Source: Calycina herbarum (Eukaryota > Ascomycota > Leotiomycetes > Helotiales > Pezizellaceae). Taken from it: 64,000 nt of DNA. The position numbers were made by a program, and so were the translations under genes. The notes beneath the pieces are model-generated. The model searched no databases. It saw only the letters and a program-made list of their open reading frames with translations, and was not told where the DNA came from. Of this stretch, positions 13,241 to 24,328 are shown in pieces. Positions within the stretch are counted from its first letter, which is position 1. Every line of letters begins with the position of its first letter. The DNA is taken from contig LLEY01000013.1 in assembly GCA_001414485.1 (NCBI GenBank), positions 372,001-436,000 on the forward strand. The letters are read 5' to 3'.

Positions 13241-13950
13241 TTCAGCCAAACTCCTGATTTTGTTGATTGACGATGATCTTTTGGCATCAACGAGCAAGCA
13301 ACACGAAAAAGATGAACTCATAGACGGGAAAACATGGAGCGTTTGCGTTCGCATATTCATTCATAGTCTAGCCTGGCGTTTTCGGGGAATCGTTTGACGT
13401 TCTTCATCTCTATCTTGCTGTTGCTTTGGGAAGGAAGGAAGGGGGAAGGGAAGTTGCTTCGTGATATCACGACGTCGAGATGCTGAATGGAATGGGGCTG
13501 GTGGCATGCACGAAAAATATATCCTGGCATTTTATCATGTTTTTGGTCCAGGAAAGGAAAGCAATGGAGGGGAAGGGTGGTGGGTAGGGGTGGATGGATT
13601 TGGGGATGAGGATTATGTGAATTGAATGAATGACTGAATGCAAATTGAGGGGGGAGCTTTACCTACCTACCTACCTACCTACCCACCTAACCTTGATCTG
13701 TCCTTTGTTGCTCCATTTTGTATTATACATCGAGATTAGCGAGAGCAGATGAGACGAAGAAGAAAAAATGAATATTTGCTGTCTTTTTCTTTCCATACTG
13801 GAAGGTGTGAAGGGCGCTCATTCGGTATGGAGCTGTATTAGGTTCTCGATTTGTCTGTTGTCTCGCCCTTCAATCGAAGGTTCACATGTCATGAAGATTG
13901 AAAATCCTCAACCTCAATACAAGGAAAATGCTTTGCAAATCCAAGCTACC
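13241..13950. other. intergenic region with a TACC microsatellite
   Basis: This is the 3' flank of the DCAF7-like gene and of the convergent oxidoreductase locus. It contains a GGAAGG-rich tract (13428-13455) and a tetranucleotide microsatellite (TACC)n at about 13659-13690. No gene was seen. Confidence 0.5.
13659..13690. repeat. (TACC)n microsatellite
   Basis: About seven tandem TACC units, the last one degenerate, are followed by CACCTAACC. It is a simple repeat in the 3' flank between two convergent genes. Confidence 0.85.
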
Positions 13951-15705
13951 TCATAGCATAGCTTTATTCGTCGCTTCTCCTTCCTGTTCGCAAATCCTAA
14001 CGACAGCTTTCCCCCAAACCTTTCTTTCGTGGAGGTCCTTCAATACGTCCCTCACACTTTTCAAACCCTCATACTCCTTTTCGAATACCATTGGTTTGAG
14101 TTGTCCTCTGCCGATCAAATCCATTACACCTTTCTAAGCTACCACATTCTCTGCTGGATCTTTCCGTTCGGTTTCTCCGAATCGCTGTTAGTGGTTAGTT
14201 AGAACTCGAAGCGCTGTTTCATTCCTTGACAGAAAACTTTAAGCGGAAGAAAAGAGTGGAAACGGGAAGAGCTGAGGAAAGTAATAGGGAGTTAGTGAGT
14301 GAGAGACGGAAACCCACATAACCAATAACTTGCACCTCCTTCAATAACACCCTATTAATAGCAACCCTCTCCATTTCCCCCTCCCGTCCCGCAAACCCAA
14401 CCACCAAAATCCTTCCCCTCCTCTTCACACACCTCAAACTCTCCCCTACCCCATCAAAGACAACATCTACCCCCTCACCCCCCGTCCATTCCAAAACTTT
14501 TTTCCACCACTCCCCTTCATACCCAATAACCTCATCAGCCCCCCATGCCCTCACAACTTCTTTCTTTTGCTCCGATCCCCCGAGAGCGATGACCTTCGCC
14601 CCAAATGCTTTTGCGATTTGAACAGCACTCCCTCCTATACCACCCGAAGCACCGAGGACTAATACCGATACTCCCCGCTTAAGGCCAGCGCGTAGGATAA
14701 GAGATGCGTAACTTACTGGTGCTGTGGCGGGGAGGGTTGCTGCTGAAACAAAGTCCCAGGAAGGAGGGATGGGTCGGAGGCAGGAAGGGGGCACGGATAT
14801 GTATTCTGCGTAACTTCCTAGGTGGGAACCGAATACACAATCGCCTTTTGAGAAATTGGATAAGGAAGGTGCGGAGAGGATGAGACCTGAGAATTCGAGG
14901 CCGAGGGTGGAGGGGGGCTTGTGGAGGGAGCGGTTGATTTGCTGTTTTCCTTTTGCTTCGGGAGTGTTAGGGATTGATCCTGAGAGAATATAGTGGAAGG
15001 GAAAGGGATTGAAGGAGTGAAAGAGTGAGCCAGGGAAGCTTGAAAAGTGGTGTTGGGAACTCAGAATGGAGGGGATTTCAAGTTGTGGGAAATGTCAAAA
15101 AAGGGGGAAAGTAATGAGGTCTGCACAAATCTTCACGGGCATCGAAACTGCATATCTTGGGGAAACCAATATCTCTAGTTCGATTCATAGCAAGGAAAAG
15201 AATCCCCATTGTCCAAAAAAAGTACAAAATCAGAATACCAAAGTTAAAAGGTATGAGTTTTATATTCACCAAGCTATAGAGAAAACAGAAATTTCTGTCT
15301 GATGCAACGTATCGAGAACAATAAGCAGTACCGGCAAGTATATATATCACCTCAACAACCCAGGTCTAGATATTGAACAGGATAAGAATATTTTAAAATT
15401 TAGGAACAACGACATAGAAGCAGAGATAACTCATCATAACATGGATGATGGAAATAGCCCAAAGATAACAGACACCAGTAGCCAAGTCTGCTCAACTCAC
15501 ATATAATAAATCCACAAAATTCACTCCAGCAGCAAAGATCTTCACGCGCACCTCTCCCTCCTTAGGTTGAGGTACAGGAACTTCCGAGACTTGAATTTCA
15601 TCGTAACTCTAAGCATAGTTAGTACATAGCATGTGAATAACACCCATATGAGGAACTAGGGTTGCAACTTACGTCAACAAATTTGTCAATACATATCGCT
15701 TTCAT
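13951..15705 (-). pseudogene. zinc-type quinone oxidoreductase (MDR family), apparently disrupted
   Basis: Exons are recognisable at 15705-15673 (MKAICIDKFVD), 15608-15501 (SYDEIQVSEV...FVDLLY), about 14986-14318 and 14184-13951. The third holds the catalytic and Rossmann domains: LGLEFSG, GDCVFGSHLGSYAEYISVP, the nucleotide-binding VLVLGASGGIGG, and GRILVVGFAGREG. The pieces add up to a normal NADPH quinone oxidoreductase of about 350 aa. Three things are odd. A TAG at 14134-14136 lies in frame in the last exon, where the family usually has Trp. The spacer between exons 2 and 3 is about 500 bp, much longer than other introns here. The donor at 15500 leaves phase 0, but the best acceptor near 14987 needs phase 1. 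Either the gene is dead or the model is incomplete; RNA evidence would decide. Confidence 0.75.
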
Positions 15706-16249
15706 GACCACTTCAGATTCGGAATGAGGTAATGAGATAAGGTAATGAAATGGTGGTGTGGTGATGAAAGTTGTACTGAGAAAAGAGGGGCTTGCTTCGA
15801 AGAACTTCTCGCTTCCGAACACCGAGGTCCCTCGAATTAGCGCGACGGAATTGGACCTGACTGCGATGGAGAAAATCGATAGCCAAAAATAATGAGTATT
15901 TTCTTAGCCCAATTGATCATACAGGTAAAGTACTGATCGATGGGAAGACACCATAATTGAGCGAGCTTCCTCCGTTGCCTGGGAATTTCATACACAGTTC
16001 AAAAAACTATGCGAGAACGTTTAGGAGACTCGAGTCTCTAACAATGCAAGTAATTATCCCAGACTACTTCACACAATCAAGGCAAAGGAGGCTCTATTCA
16101 TAGCAAAAAGCCCACATTTCTTACTCCGCTCCTCACTTGCGTTTCAATGATAGTGCAGCAGAACAGGATGGCTTCCTGGATCTTCGATCGATCGGACTTG
16201 GAAAACCTCGAAATGCAAGAAGTTCTGAACTGGGCTTCGCAGAAGCACG

Positions 16250-16401
16250 AGTGGGAAAATTTGCACTTACAATACGAAGCTTGAGGAATCTCGTACCTTC
16301 CAGGGGGGCGGGTGGGAAAAATTGCACTTGCAATTTTCACATGTTGATTCAGGATCTCGTGTTTTCCAGAGACGCAAGTGGGAAAAATTGCACTTATAAA
16401 C
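16250..16401. repeat. tandem repeat with unit of about 62-66 bp
   Basis: GTGGGAAAAWTTGCACTT occurs at about 16252, 16311 and 16377. It is separated by related spacers that share an ATCTCGTnnYTTCCAG block. The middle copy runs straight into TGCAATTTTCAC, so GTGGGAAAAATTGCA and TGCAATTTTCAC form an imperfect inverted repeat. No coding function was recognised. Confidence 0.75.
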
Positions 16402-18395
16402 CTTCAGCTCGGCAAAATGCAACCCAACAACTGCAACAAGCCAGAATCCACCTAAGACAATCAATATGAAAAGAAGAATTTGACAACATTCTTTGGCTAA
16501 TAAGTGGCGTTGACTCAATTCTTGCGTAACCCGGTTCTCGGGCCAGAAGGTCATATCATAACGGCTGATAGCGTTTGCTTCGCTCAACGAATCACAAGTC
16601 GGCGAGGGCATGGAGAGTGGAAGCAGGCAGGACCCCGACTTTCCAAAGTGTCCTGTGATTTAAACGGGGGAGGTTATACCTAGGAAACGTGTGTAACCGT
16701 GGACTTTTGTGGGATGTGGCAAGCCAAGCCACGGATGGAGTGTGGAGAAGGTATGCCGAATGCAAGAATCTTTATCGAGATGCAAATCAAAGGTTACTTT
16801 GCATTGCATAGCATTGAGAGGAGCGGTTGAGATAAGGGGGTTTAACCGAAGCCTCGAGAGGTGTTCGGAATGGTCGGATTTGCTGGGAGTTGCCGGCATG
16901 TTTTCCCTCCCATTTACCCCTTTTCGATGGCACTCTCTTGTCGAAGTGTGGCTGGATCGATGCTCAGTGTGTTGGGCATGTTGACGGGTGTCCAGCATGT
17001 CGAGACCTTGATGGTTGGGAATAACAGAAATGTCCACGAGGCAGTCGTCCGCTCCCTTCAGCTGAGATGGTGTCTTCATCTATTCCCAACTCCTGATCTA
17101 CGTCGGTAAAAATCGAGGTATGTTTGAGAATGGAGACGGTGGAGTGCATGTAAATTGATATTGACGTTGTTCCCGAGAGTTGCTAGAGTGTTCGCCCAAA
17201 CCGAGTGCACTTTCAGGCAACACTGCATTCCGCTCGACGTAGTACAATGCTACTCGAGTTTTCCCTCAGCAGCCATTGGCATTGGCACTGGGCTCAGGCT
17301 ATCAGTGGCCACACGATACATGATTTCTCTTCTTAGGGTCTTGCTTGCTCTCCCGTCTCTTCCGGCTTCCGTCCCTTCTTTCTCAACAATGCTGTGTCGA
17401 TGGACAAGCAGCTGGGGCCAGCTGAGGGGTTATTGATGATGCAAGTAAGACTCCAGGGAGGGGAAAACCAGCACGGCATAGGTACGAGTTCTCATATGTG
17501 AGTCCGCGATACATAGATGTCCATTGATATCGTGGGGTGAAGTGCATCTGCACGAAGGCGGCGAGGGATAAGGCAGTTTGCATTTCAAGCTGTATACCGT
17601 TCTGCATTCTACATTGAGAATGTGCATTCGTTCTGCACCTGGCACATGCAAAGTATGCTGTGGCTCTCCTGGATTTGCCTAGGTATCATATCGATATTGA
17701 AGAGGCGAGTTACACCCTGGTAAGAAGTAGTTTGGGCGGCTCTATGCCTACGAGGGGAGTGGTCATTTTTCCGCCGTCTTTTTCTCCATACACTGCATCC
17801 ATGCCCGAGTGGTTTTGTCGTGCTTTGAGTAAAGATGACGCTAGCTTTTCTCCAAACAGCTACCTACCTAATTGGTGGTATTTTGGTGCTCCTCCAAACA
17901 AACAAACGTTGCAACGTCGTAGATTTTCGTCTAAACTCCGATCGTCTCCTCCTCTCCCGCTGCCACGGTTGTGGTACACTGATTTGGGTATCTTGGCGGC
18001 CGGACTTTGAATCGAAAAGAGGTTGAATGGAGGCGGGCGGAACGGCAGGAGCAACAGGGCAGTATTTTGGGATTATTGGAGGGGAGAGGGGAGAAAATGG
18101 TTGATGGATGATGGTTGGCCGTCTGCAGTCAAGCACCTGCATCACGACAAGATCATCGAGCATCCAGGCCAAATAGAACCAATGCTTCAGCACGGCACAG
18201 TCCAAAAGAGGCGTCAGCTCCAACTCCAGCAGCTTGAAGCTGGCTCGCCCGCTCATCCATGCAACCACGAGGATTCCACGGGAACCCGTGGCTCTCTCTG
18301 ATCAGTGCAAAACAAACCCCTGGGTGTTTCTTGTCTAATAGAGGAGAGCAACTCTTGTCTAGCTCGCCTAACACCTAGTAACTAGACTCTACGTA

Positions 18396-18884
18396 GGTCG
18401 TGAAAGTGGCCGATTCTATCTTCTATACTATATATATCAAATCGAAGAAATAAAAAATAAAAATAATATATAGAAGAGTTTAATTACTAATTTTATTAAA
18501 GTTTTAATTATTTTAAATAACTTTCTAGAATTCTATTAAGTTATTACTAGATAATATTTAAAATTAATAAACTACTTAGAGTCTATTTAGCTTATATTAA
18601 TTATTAGATATTTTTAATTATTTTTATTAAAAAAGTAAATAAATAATAGTAATTATTTAATTATTATTAAAAAAATATAATTTAATATTTCTTAAATATC
18701 TTTTTTTACTTTTACTACTAGTACTAGTATACTATTATAATTAAAACTATAAAATCTTACTTATTTATAATTATTAACTAGTTTTATATATATAAAAAAG
18801 TAGTAGTTTAACTATCGAGATAAATCGAATTTTATTCTAATTATCTTAGATTACTCTGGAAAGCCACTGCCGCTTTTGCTGTCC
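18396..18884. mobile_element. AT-rich island, likely RIP-degraded element with TIR-like ends
   Basis: About 430 bp is almost entirely A and T (18430-18850), inside a flank of normal composition. The right border reads GCCACTGCCGCTTTTGCTGTCC, whose reverse complement carries AAAAGCGGCAGT, the same terminal motif as the MITE-like copies. The left border GGTCGTGAAAGTGGCCG is a weaker match in the opposite orientation. The abrupt composition change is typical of repeat-induced point mutation in ascomycetes. No ORF survives. Confidence 0.55.
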
Positions 18885-19092
18885 TCCACAGTCATCAGCA
18901 AAGTGAGAACCTTGAAGCCTAAGGCTTGAAAAGTGCACGGTCCAAGTACGTCCAAGGTCGCTCTTGCTATTGCGGCTTATCGGTCATTGAAGCTGTCCAA
19001 GATCAAGCTCCAGGCATATCAGCACAACCAAGCTCACCCTCACCAACTCCCAATTCTCCCACTTCCCCCAAAACACAAGACACTCGCCCACC

Positions 19093-19911
19093 ATGTCACA
19101 ATCCCACGCCCTGTCCGACGACCAGGCAAGACGCCCTCCCAACGGAGCCCCCCACAAGCCAGCTAACCAAGCTGTCCACAGGTCGGACAAGAGCTCAAGA
19201 AGATGACGGCCTTCATCAAACAAGAAGCCCACGAAAAAGCTCGCGAAATCCAAATCAAAGCCGATGAAGAATTCGCCATCGAGAAATCCAAGCTCGTCCG
19301 CCAAGAGACCTCGTCCATCGACACGACCTACGAGAAGAAATTCAAAGCCGCCCAGATGTCGCAGCAAATTACCCGGTCCACAGTGGCCAACAAGACCCGT
19401 CTCAAGGTCCTGTCCGCCCGCCAGGAACTGCTCGATGGCATATTCGAGCAGGCCGAGAAGAAGCTGGGCGATGCTACCAAGGACAAGAAGAAGTACACGG
19501 AGATTCTGAAGAATTTGATGTTGGAGGGCTTTTATGCTTTGAATGAGAGTAAATTGCAGATTCGTGCGAGGAAGACGGACTACGAGTTGGTGAAGAAGGC
19601 GATTGAGTTGGCGGTTAAGGAGTACAAGGAGAACACGAAGAAGGACATTTCGGCGACGATTGATGAAGCCAATCCACAACCGGAAGGATGGTGAGTTATT
19701 TTGTTTACACCCGCCAAAGGATTGTTGGCTTGTGGTACAGTAAGCTAATTCTTGTGACAGTGCTGGTGGACTTTCAATTGTGGGTGGTGGTGGAAAGATT
19801 GATATTGACAATACCTTCGAAGAGCGACTCAAGTTGCTCCAAGACAATGCTTTACCTGCGGTACGAACCACTTTGTTTGGCAAGAATGAGAACCGGAGAT
19901 TTTATGATTAG
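19093..19911 (+). CDS. VMA4: V-type proton ATPase subunit E
   Basis: This is a peripheral-stalk subunit of the vacuolar H+-ATPase V1 sector. Three exons (19093-19125, 19182-19690, 19761-19911) encode 230 aa, the family's usual length. The N-terminal MSQSHALSDDQVGQELKKM and the long helix with AREIQIKADEEFAIEKSK are diagnostic. The C-terminus ends in a basic Asn-Arg-Arg motif. The first intron starts with GC (CAG|GCAAG) and ends CAG, a GC-AG intron. The alternative start at 19203 would lose the conserved first 15 residues, which is why the spliced start was chosen. It is convergent with the Nse6-like gene, 185 bp away. A large open frame on the opposite strand is a shadow. Confidence 0.95.
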
Positions 19912-20095
19912 GTTGAGAATGGCTGAGTTTGGGTCACTTGGAAGCGGGGCATACTACACATTATTATATTGTTGGAGTCTGTTCAAGCCGGTAGACGGTG
20001 TATGATAAATTGGAAGCAGTGAGCTTCATCCTTGAGCATTGAACCTTCTTCAAAACCGGAAGCTACCTATTCATTCCTATTTCCAAAAGCCGACT

Positions 20096-22133
20096 CTATC
20101 TGTCTCCAACGCCATTAAGATTACTCCCCTTTCCTCTCGCTAAAAATGCACTCATCCCATTCTTTTCCTTGGTGAGATTCTCACTCTTCACTCGAGGTTT
20201 GTCAAAATGTGTAAGCTTCGGTTTCGGTCTCGTCCTCAGAGTATCCGAAAACCGCTGACTGACAAGTTCCAAAGTTTCCTTGGCCTCGATTCTTGATATG
20301 AAAGCAGCTCCGGGGTTTCCAATACTTCTCATCACCTTCCTCACCGCACCCACTAAAGCATCGACATCTTCGTCAAACTGTTCCGCAACATCACGATTTG
20401 TGAGATCAAATTTAGAAGATCGACCATCGTCCACAGCTATGTCCAACAGAGCCACAAGAGCTGTCAATTCATGATAGTCAGTCTCCGAATTTGCAACAAA
20501 ATCTCGGTCTCCAAGTCGATCAATAAACTCATTGAGGTCCGTTGCTTCGTGGGGATGAATTTTGCGAAATGAAATTTCATCGAAAAAGGAGCAGAGAGCC
20601 AGTCGTCTTCGAAGATCATGTGTTCGAGGAGATGTAGAAGGTATTGTTAGTGCAATTTGCAAACGAAGAGATGCTGATTCAACAGTATCGAAGATGGATT
20701 TGCAGATGGTTTGACACTTTTAGCGTAGTTAGTATATTAGATGAATACAAATGACTGAGAAGATTTCTTACATAAGATTCCCACTCATCCTCTCCTCTAA
20801 TGTATTTGCAAAGTCTCCTGATTGTCGCTTGTAGTAGGTCAAGGACATCAACATTCTTGTCAACAATTTGATCTGCACTCATACGTAGTAGCAAACAAAT
20901 AAGATATCGTCTGCTCTCTTTTTCCAAGGAATCTGCAGCATGCTGATAAAACCGAATGAGAAAGCGAAGTGGTGCCCAATCGTGGTCAAGAAAATAATCG
21001 GCGACAGGAACCGCATCTGGTTTGATCTTAGCCGTGAGAGTAGTTGCTGTTGATGTTCCGCCAATTTTCTGGAAACTCTGTTCGATGAGCTTTGGAGATA
21101 TGAGTTCTTTAATTTGTTGCGTGGACTCTCCCAAAGTATTGAAGTACGAAGTTCGAAGTACGCCATCCGATTCATGGCATGCTTCATCAAGTATCCACAA
21201 GAAAATCTCATCGGGTAGTAACTTTCCAAACGAAACCATATCTTCTGCAAAACCGGAGACAAATGATTGATTTCGCATGTCAGGTTTGCTTAGCTCCGTT
21301 TTCCAATCTTGGGGTACTGCCTTGGATGGGAATGGTCGTCTCGCGGGTTTCGAGGATTTTTGGGTGTCGAAAAAGTGCCAACATTTGTTTACACTTGTTG
21401 CCTCAGTTCTCATCAGTGCGCGTTGAACCTTTTGCATTCCTCCGTCTTCCTTTCCAGCAACAACTGATTCCAACAATGCACCATGAGTGAGTTTTGATGA
21501 ATCGAGATGATTTCCTATCTCTGCATCTCGCTCTTCTGGAGGAGCCATCATGGCTTTGACTCTTTTGGAGCTGGCTTCGGTGGCTACATCGTGCTCTGCC
21601 TCCTTGACCAAAGATTTCAGATCAAACTTGTACTTGGGCTGTACCATCAGTGGAGACTTAAGGAAGTTGTATGGCTCTTTTTTGGTTCTTTGAGCCGTTG
21701 GAGTGCTTGGCGCAGCCTTGTCGATGGTTGTGGGAGGGCTGGCCTGCTGAGCGGAATTCTTCGCCCCAATAATGGTGGAAAGATCCTCGAGTGAGGAGTC
21801 TGAATCCGAGTTGTCTTCACTATCAGAGCTTCTGACTATTCTCGATGATTTTCCGGCACTTGAATCCACATTCGGCGTTGCAGCTGCAGCTGGGGTTGAG
21901 GAAACCATGGCGTCACTACTTGGTGGTGGAGGTGAAAGACTTGATGTTGGACCCTGAACGGCGGAAGACAATGGGTGAGTTGAATTTACCGTTGCGGGAG
22001 TCTCTGGTGCTGATGCATTAGAATTCGATGCCGAGGAATGACGTGAGGGAGATGAAGTAGCGGGGGGAGTAGTCGTCTTCACGGGTTGCCTTGGGGCAAA
22101 AAAATTGCGTATCGACTGGCTGTTATTAACCAT
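20096..22133 (-). CDS. SMC5/6-complex factor, CANIN-domain (Nse6-like) protein
   Basis: Two exons (22133-20772 and 20716-20096), joined by a 55-bp intron, encode 660 aa. The first 190 residues are Ser/Thr/Pro-rich with an acidic SDSEDNSDSDSS patch. The very N-terminus has SQSIRNFF, resembling a PIP box without the usual Gln position. The segment KYKFDLKSLVKEAEHD and the following helical half resemble the CANIN domain of fungal SMC6/NSE5-interacting proteins, i.e. Nse6. In yeasts these load and regulate SMC5/6 in DNA repair. The identification rests on remembered family similarity, so it is moderate; a generic nuclear helical-repeat protein is the alternative. The start chosen is the ATG at 22133, with an open frame continuing upstream but no better ATG. 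Confidence 0.62.
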
Positions 22134-23897
22134 GATGGACAAAGAAACGAAATCTTTGGTTTGGAACTTTGGCCTAGAATGGCAGAGGTGTAGAACTTGA
22201 GAGATGTGGTTGTTGAGCGCAGCGCCTACCCTAGACGCGGTTCTCCATTTTAGAAAGCGCGGGCGGTTTCGCCAAAACACGTGCAGCCTCTCCGCTATAA
22301 AAGCGGCAGTAGAAGCTAAACTAAAACGTTCTATCTTCTAAAACCAGAAATATTAACTGTGTATTTATTATATACATAGTATATATAGTATATAATTAGA
22401 TAGTACTCTCTCTCTTTCTAAATAAAATATAGAGTATATAGATATTTAGTATAATATAGTAGTTATATACTTATATTTTATATATATAAAAAAAAGAGTA
22501 ATAATAATTATATTTCTAATAGCTATCTACTTACTTAAAAACTTACTTAAATAGCTACTTTTAAAGCTTAGATAGAATATTACCTATCTACTCAGGTATG
22601 TTATATACTTATTTGGTATTAGTTGTAGTTACCTTTTAAAATCTTTGAAGCAGCTCAGCGCAGCGCGTTCCCGTAGTGCTACCCTGGACAGGGCTGCCGT
22701 GGAACGTGCTTTGGTGCGGCGATGTCGGATTGAAGCTGCATGCGTTGAGCCATGCTCTACTGTAGCATACCTTGACGGTCTGTACGCTACTAATCCCTGA
22801 GACGGGGAGATCAAGCTCTCCTACAAAAACCCCCCATTAACCTTATCCCAGCACCTCCATTGTTTTTCTCTCCGCCTGACATCATCCTTGCTAACCCATT
22901 CTCCTTCGATCAAGCTACAGAGCTCCCGTCGAGCTCCATATGGCTCACTCTCCCCCGTCACCCCACAGCTGCCGTGCACTGCATCTATATAAACACTCGC
23001 CCCCTCGAAACACCTTCCCAAATTGAATTTGCCGACTCCTCCTGCTCCTCGTCAAGAGAGATCTTCATACGTGCCGCGGTCAGAAGAGCGTTGAATGTGT
23101 TGCCATTGTGTCTGAATGTGCCAATGAGAGGAGGAGAGGCTACAACGATCCGGGGCAACGCTGGCTGTCTTTGTAACTGCACCTTCCACTATCGCCATCC
23201 TTAGCTCTCCTTACCTACAAGCACCCCTCACTCGCGAGCCGAATTCGTCGTTTTCTCCAATTCGAACCTGGTGCTCATCTCCATACAGCAGTGGACGGCA
23301 AGCCCTGTCCTGTCCTGTACGTACGACGCATCAACCTCCCTCCAGCCTATCCCAGCTCAACGAAGCCCGAAACTTGAGTGCAAATCGGCGCACCGTACGC
23401 TAGAGGTTGAAGTGCACCTGGTGCTGGGTACACGATACAGGACACAGGAGAGGAGGAGCTACAGGTTGTAGCCGATTTATTACACCCCTCAATAACTGCC
23501 GCAGCGCATAATAGACCGACCCCGTTACCATACCCCGAATAGGAAGCTGAGAACCAGAGAGAGTGGTGCAATATCCGTGGCAGTCCTCGCCAAGGGCACC
23601 CATCCAATTGTTATTCCCTAGCAGGAGTGATATGTGGCGTCCTGCAAGACTGGTACAACACCACCAACAGGCGACTCGGGACTACCGTTGAGATTCGCGA
23701 GTGCACATCTTTGAGACAACCGAGCGCTCAAGGTTCGGTTCCGGATTTGATGCACGTAGAGAGGCTGATCCCTCCTAAATTCAGTTCAGAAAACACAATT
23801 TGCCGATCTTGGGACCTTCCAGAAGGAGACTCGGAGAAGGCTAGAAAAGGGTCCAAAGAGCCAGAAACTTCTTGCTCGGCCTGCAAACAAAACCAGT
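22134..23897. other. intergenic region with a second AT-rich island
   Basis: It starts with the promoter side of the Nse6-like gene and continues into the AT-rich island at about 22299-22640. From 22.65 to 23.9 kb the composition is normal. Small overlapping ORFs there show no domain. Confidence 0.5.
22299..22640. mobile_element. AT-rich island bounded on the left by AAAAGCGGCAGTA
   Basis: AAAAGCGGCAGTA at 22299-22311 is followed by about 300 bp of near-pure A/T with TATATA and CTCTCTCT runs. The left border is identical to the terminal motif of the element at 2852. No matching right end was found. It is probably a RIP-mutated repeat; the boundary on the right is approximate. Confidence 0.5.
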
Positions 23898-24003
23898 ATG
23901 GATTCCGACTCCTCATCCGCGCGGCTCTCCCCAGACCATTCCGAGGTAGCATTCTACATGGACAACAACGACAGATATATACATGAGCGTCTAGATCCTG
24001 GTC
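23898..24003 (+). other. possible 5' exon or upstream ORF of the FBXO31-like gene
   Basis: An ATG at 23898 opens 35 codons rich in Ser/Asp, ending exactly at a strong donor (C|GTAAGT, 24004). A possible acceptor lies at 24129. The continuation does not join the F-box frame in any splice pattern I could construct, so it may be a spliced 5' leader with a uORF. Confidence 0.3.
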
Positions 24004-24328
24004 GTAAGTAGCCCACCACTTCTCACCTCTTCCTTGCCACCTACACCAAGCAAATCTTCTCTTCTATCTGTGTTCTGCTCTGTCGTTCCAGCACGGTTTG
24101 GAAGTGACATGACTGACTTGTCTTTTTAGTGGTAGACAGCGTTGTTGAAGTACCACCTGGTCCTTCTAAAAATCATCTATTATCACGTTGCAAAACAAAT
24201 AACTCGATTAGTCAATCACATGGTATGTTACTTCCTTGCAGTCTCAAGCTATGCTTATTCTGCCCGATATCGGTGCTGGCACATCCAAGTGGGGTCAGCT
24301 TTGCAAAAGCTTCAACTCGATCAAAATC

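Larger units (their letters stand above)
15706..19092. other. gene-free region with tandem repeat and AT-rich island
   Basis: This stretch contains the hairpin-like tandem repeat at 16250-16401 and the AT-rich island at 18396-18884. Several open frames of 60-140 codons occur at 16.6-18.3 kb on both strands, but none shows a domain or consistent splicing, and they overlap one another. Confidence 0.5.

Noticed and set aside
16660..18300. Overlapping 60-140 codon ORFs on both strands
   Set aside because: They overlap one another, lack domains and offer no coherent splicing.
18984..19883. 299-codon minus-strand open frame
   Set aside because: It is antisense to V-ATPase subunit E and has Leu-rich shadow composition.
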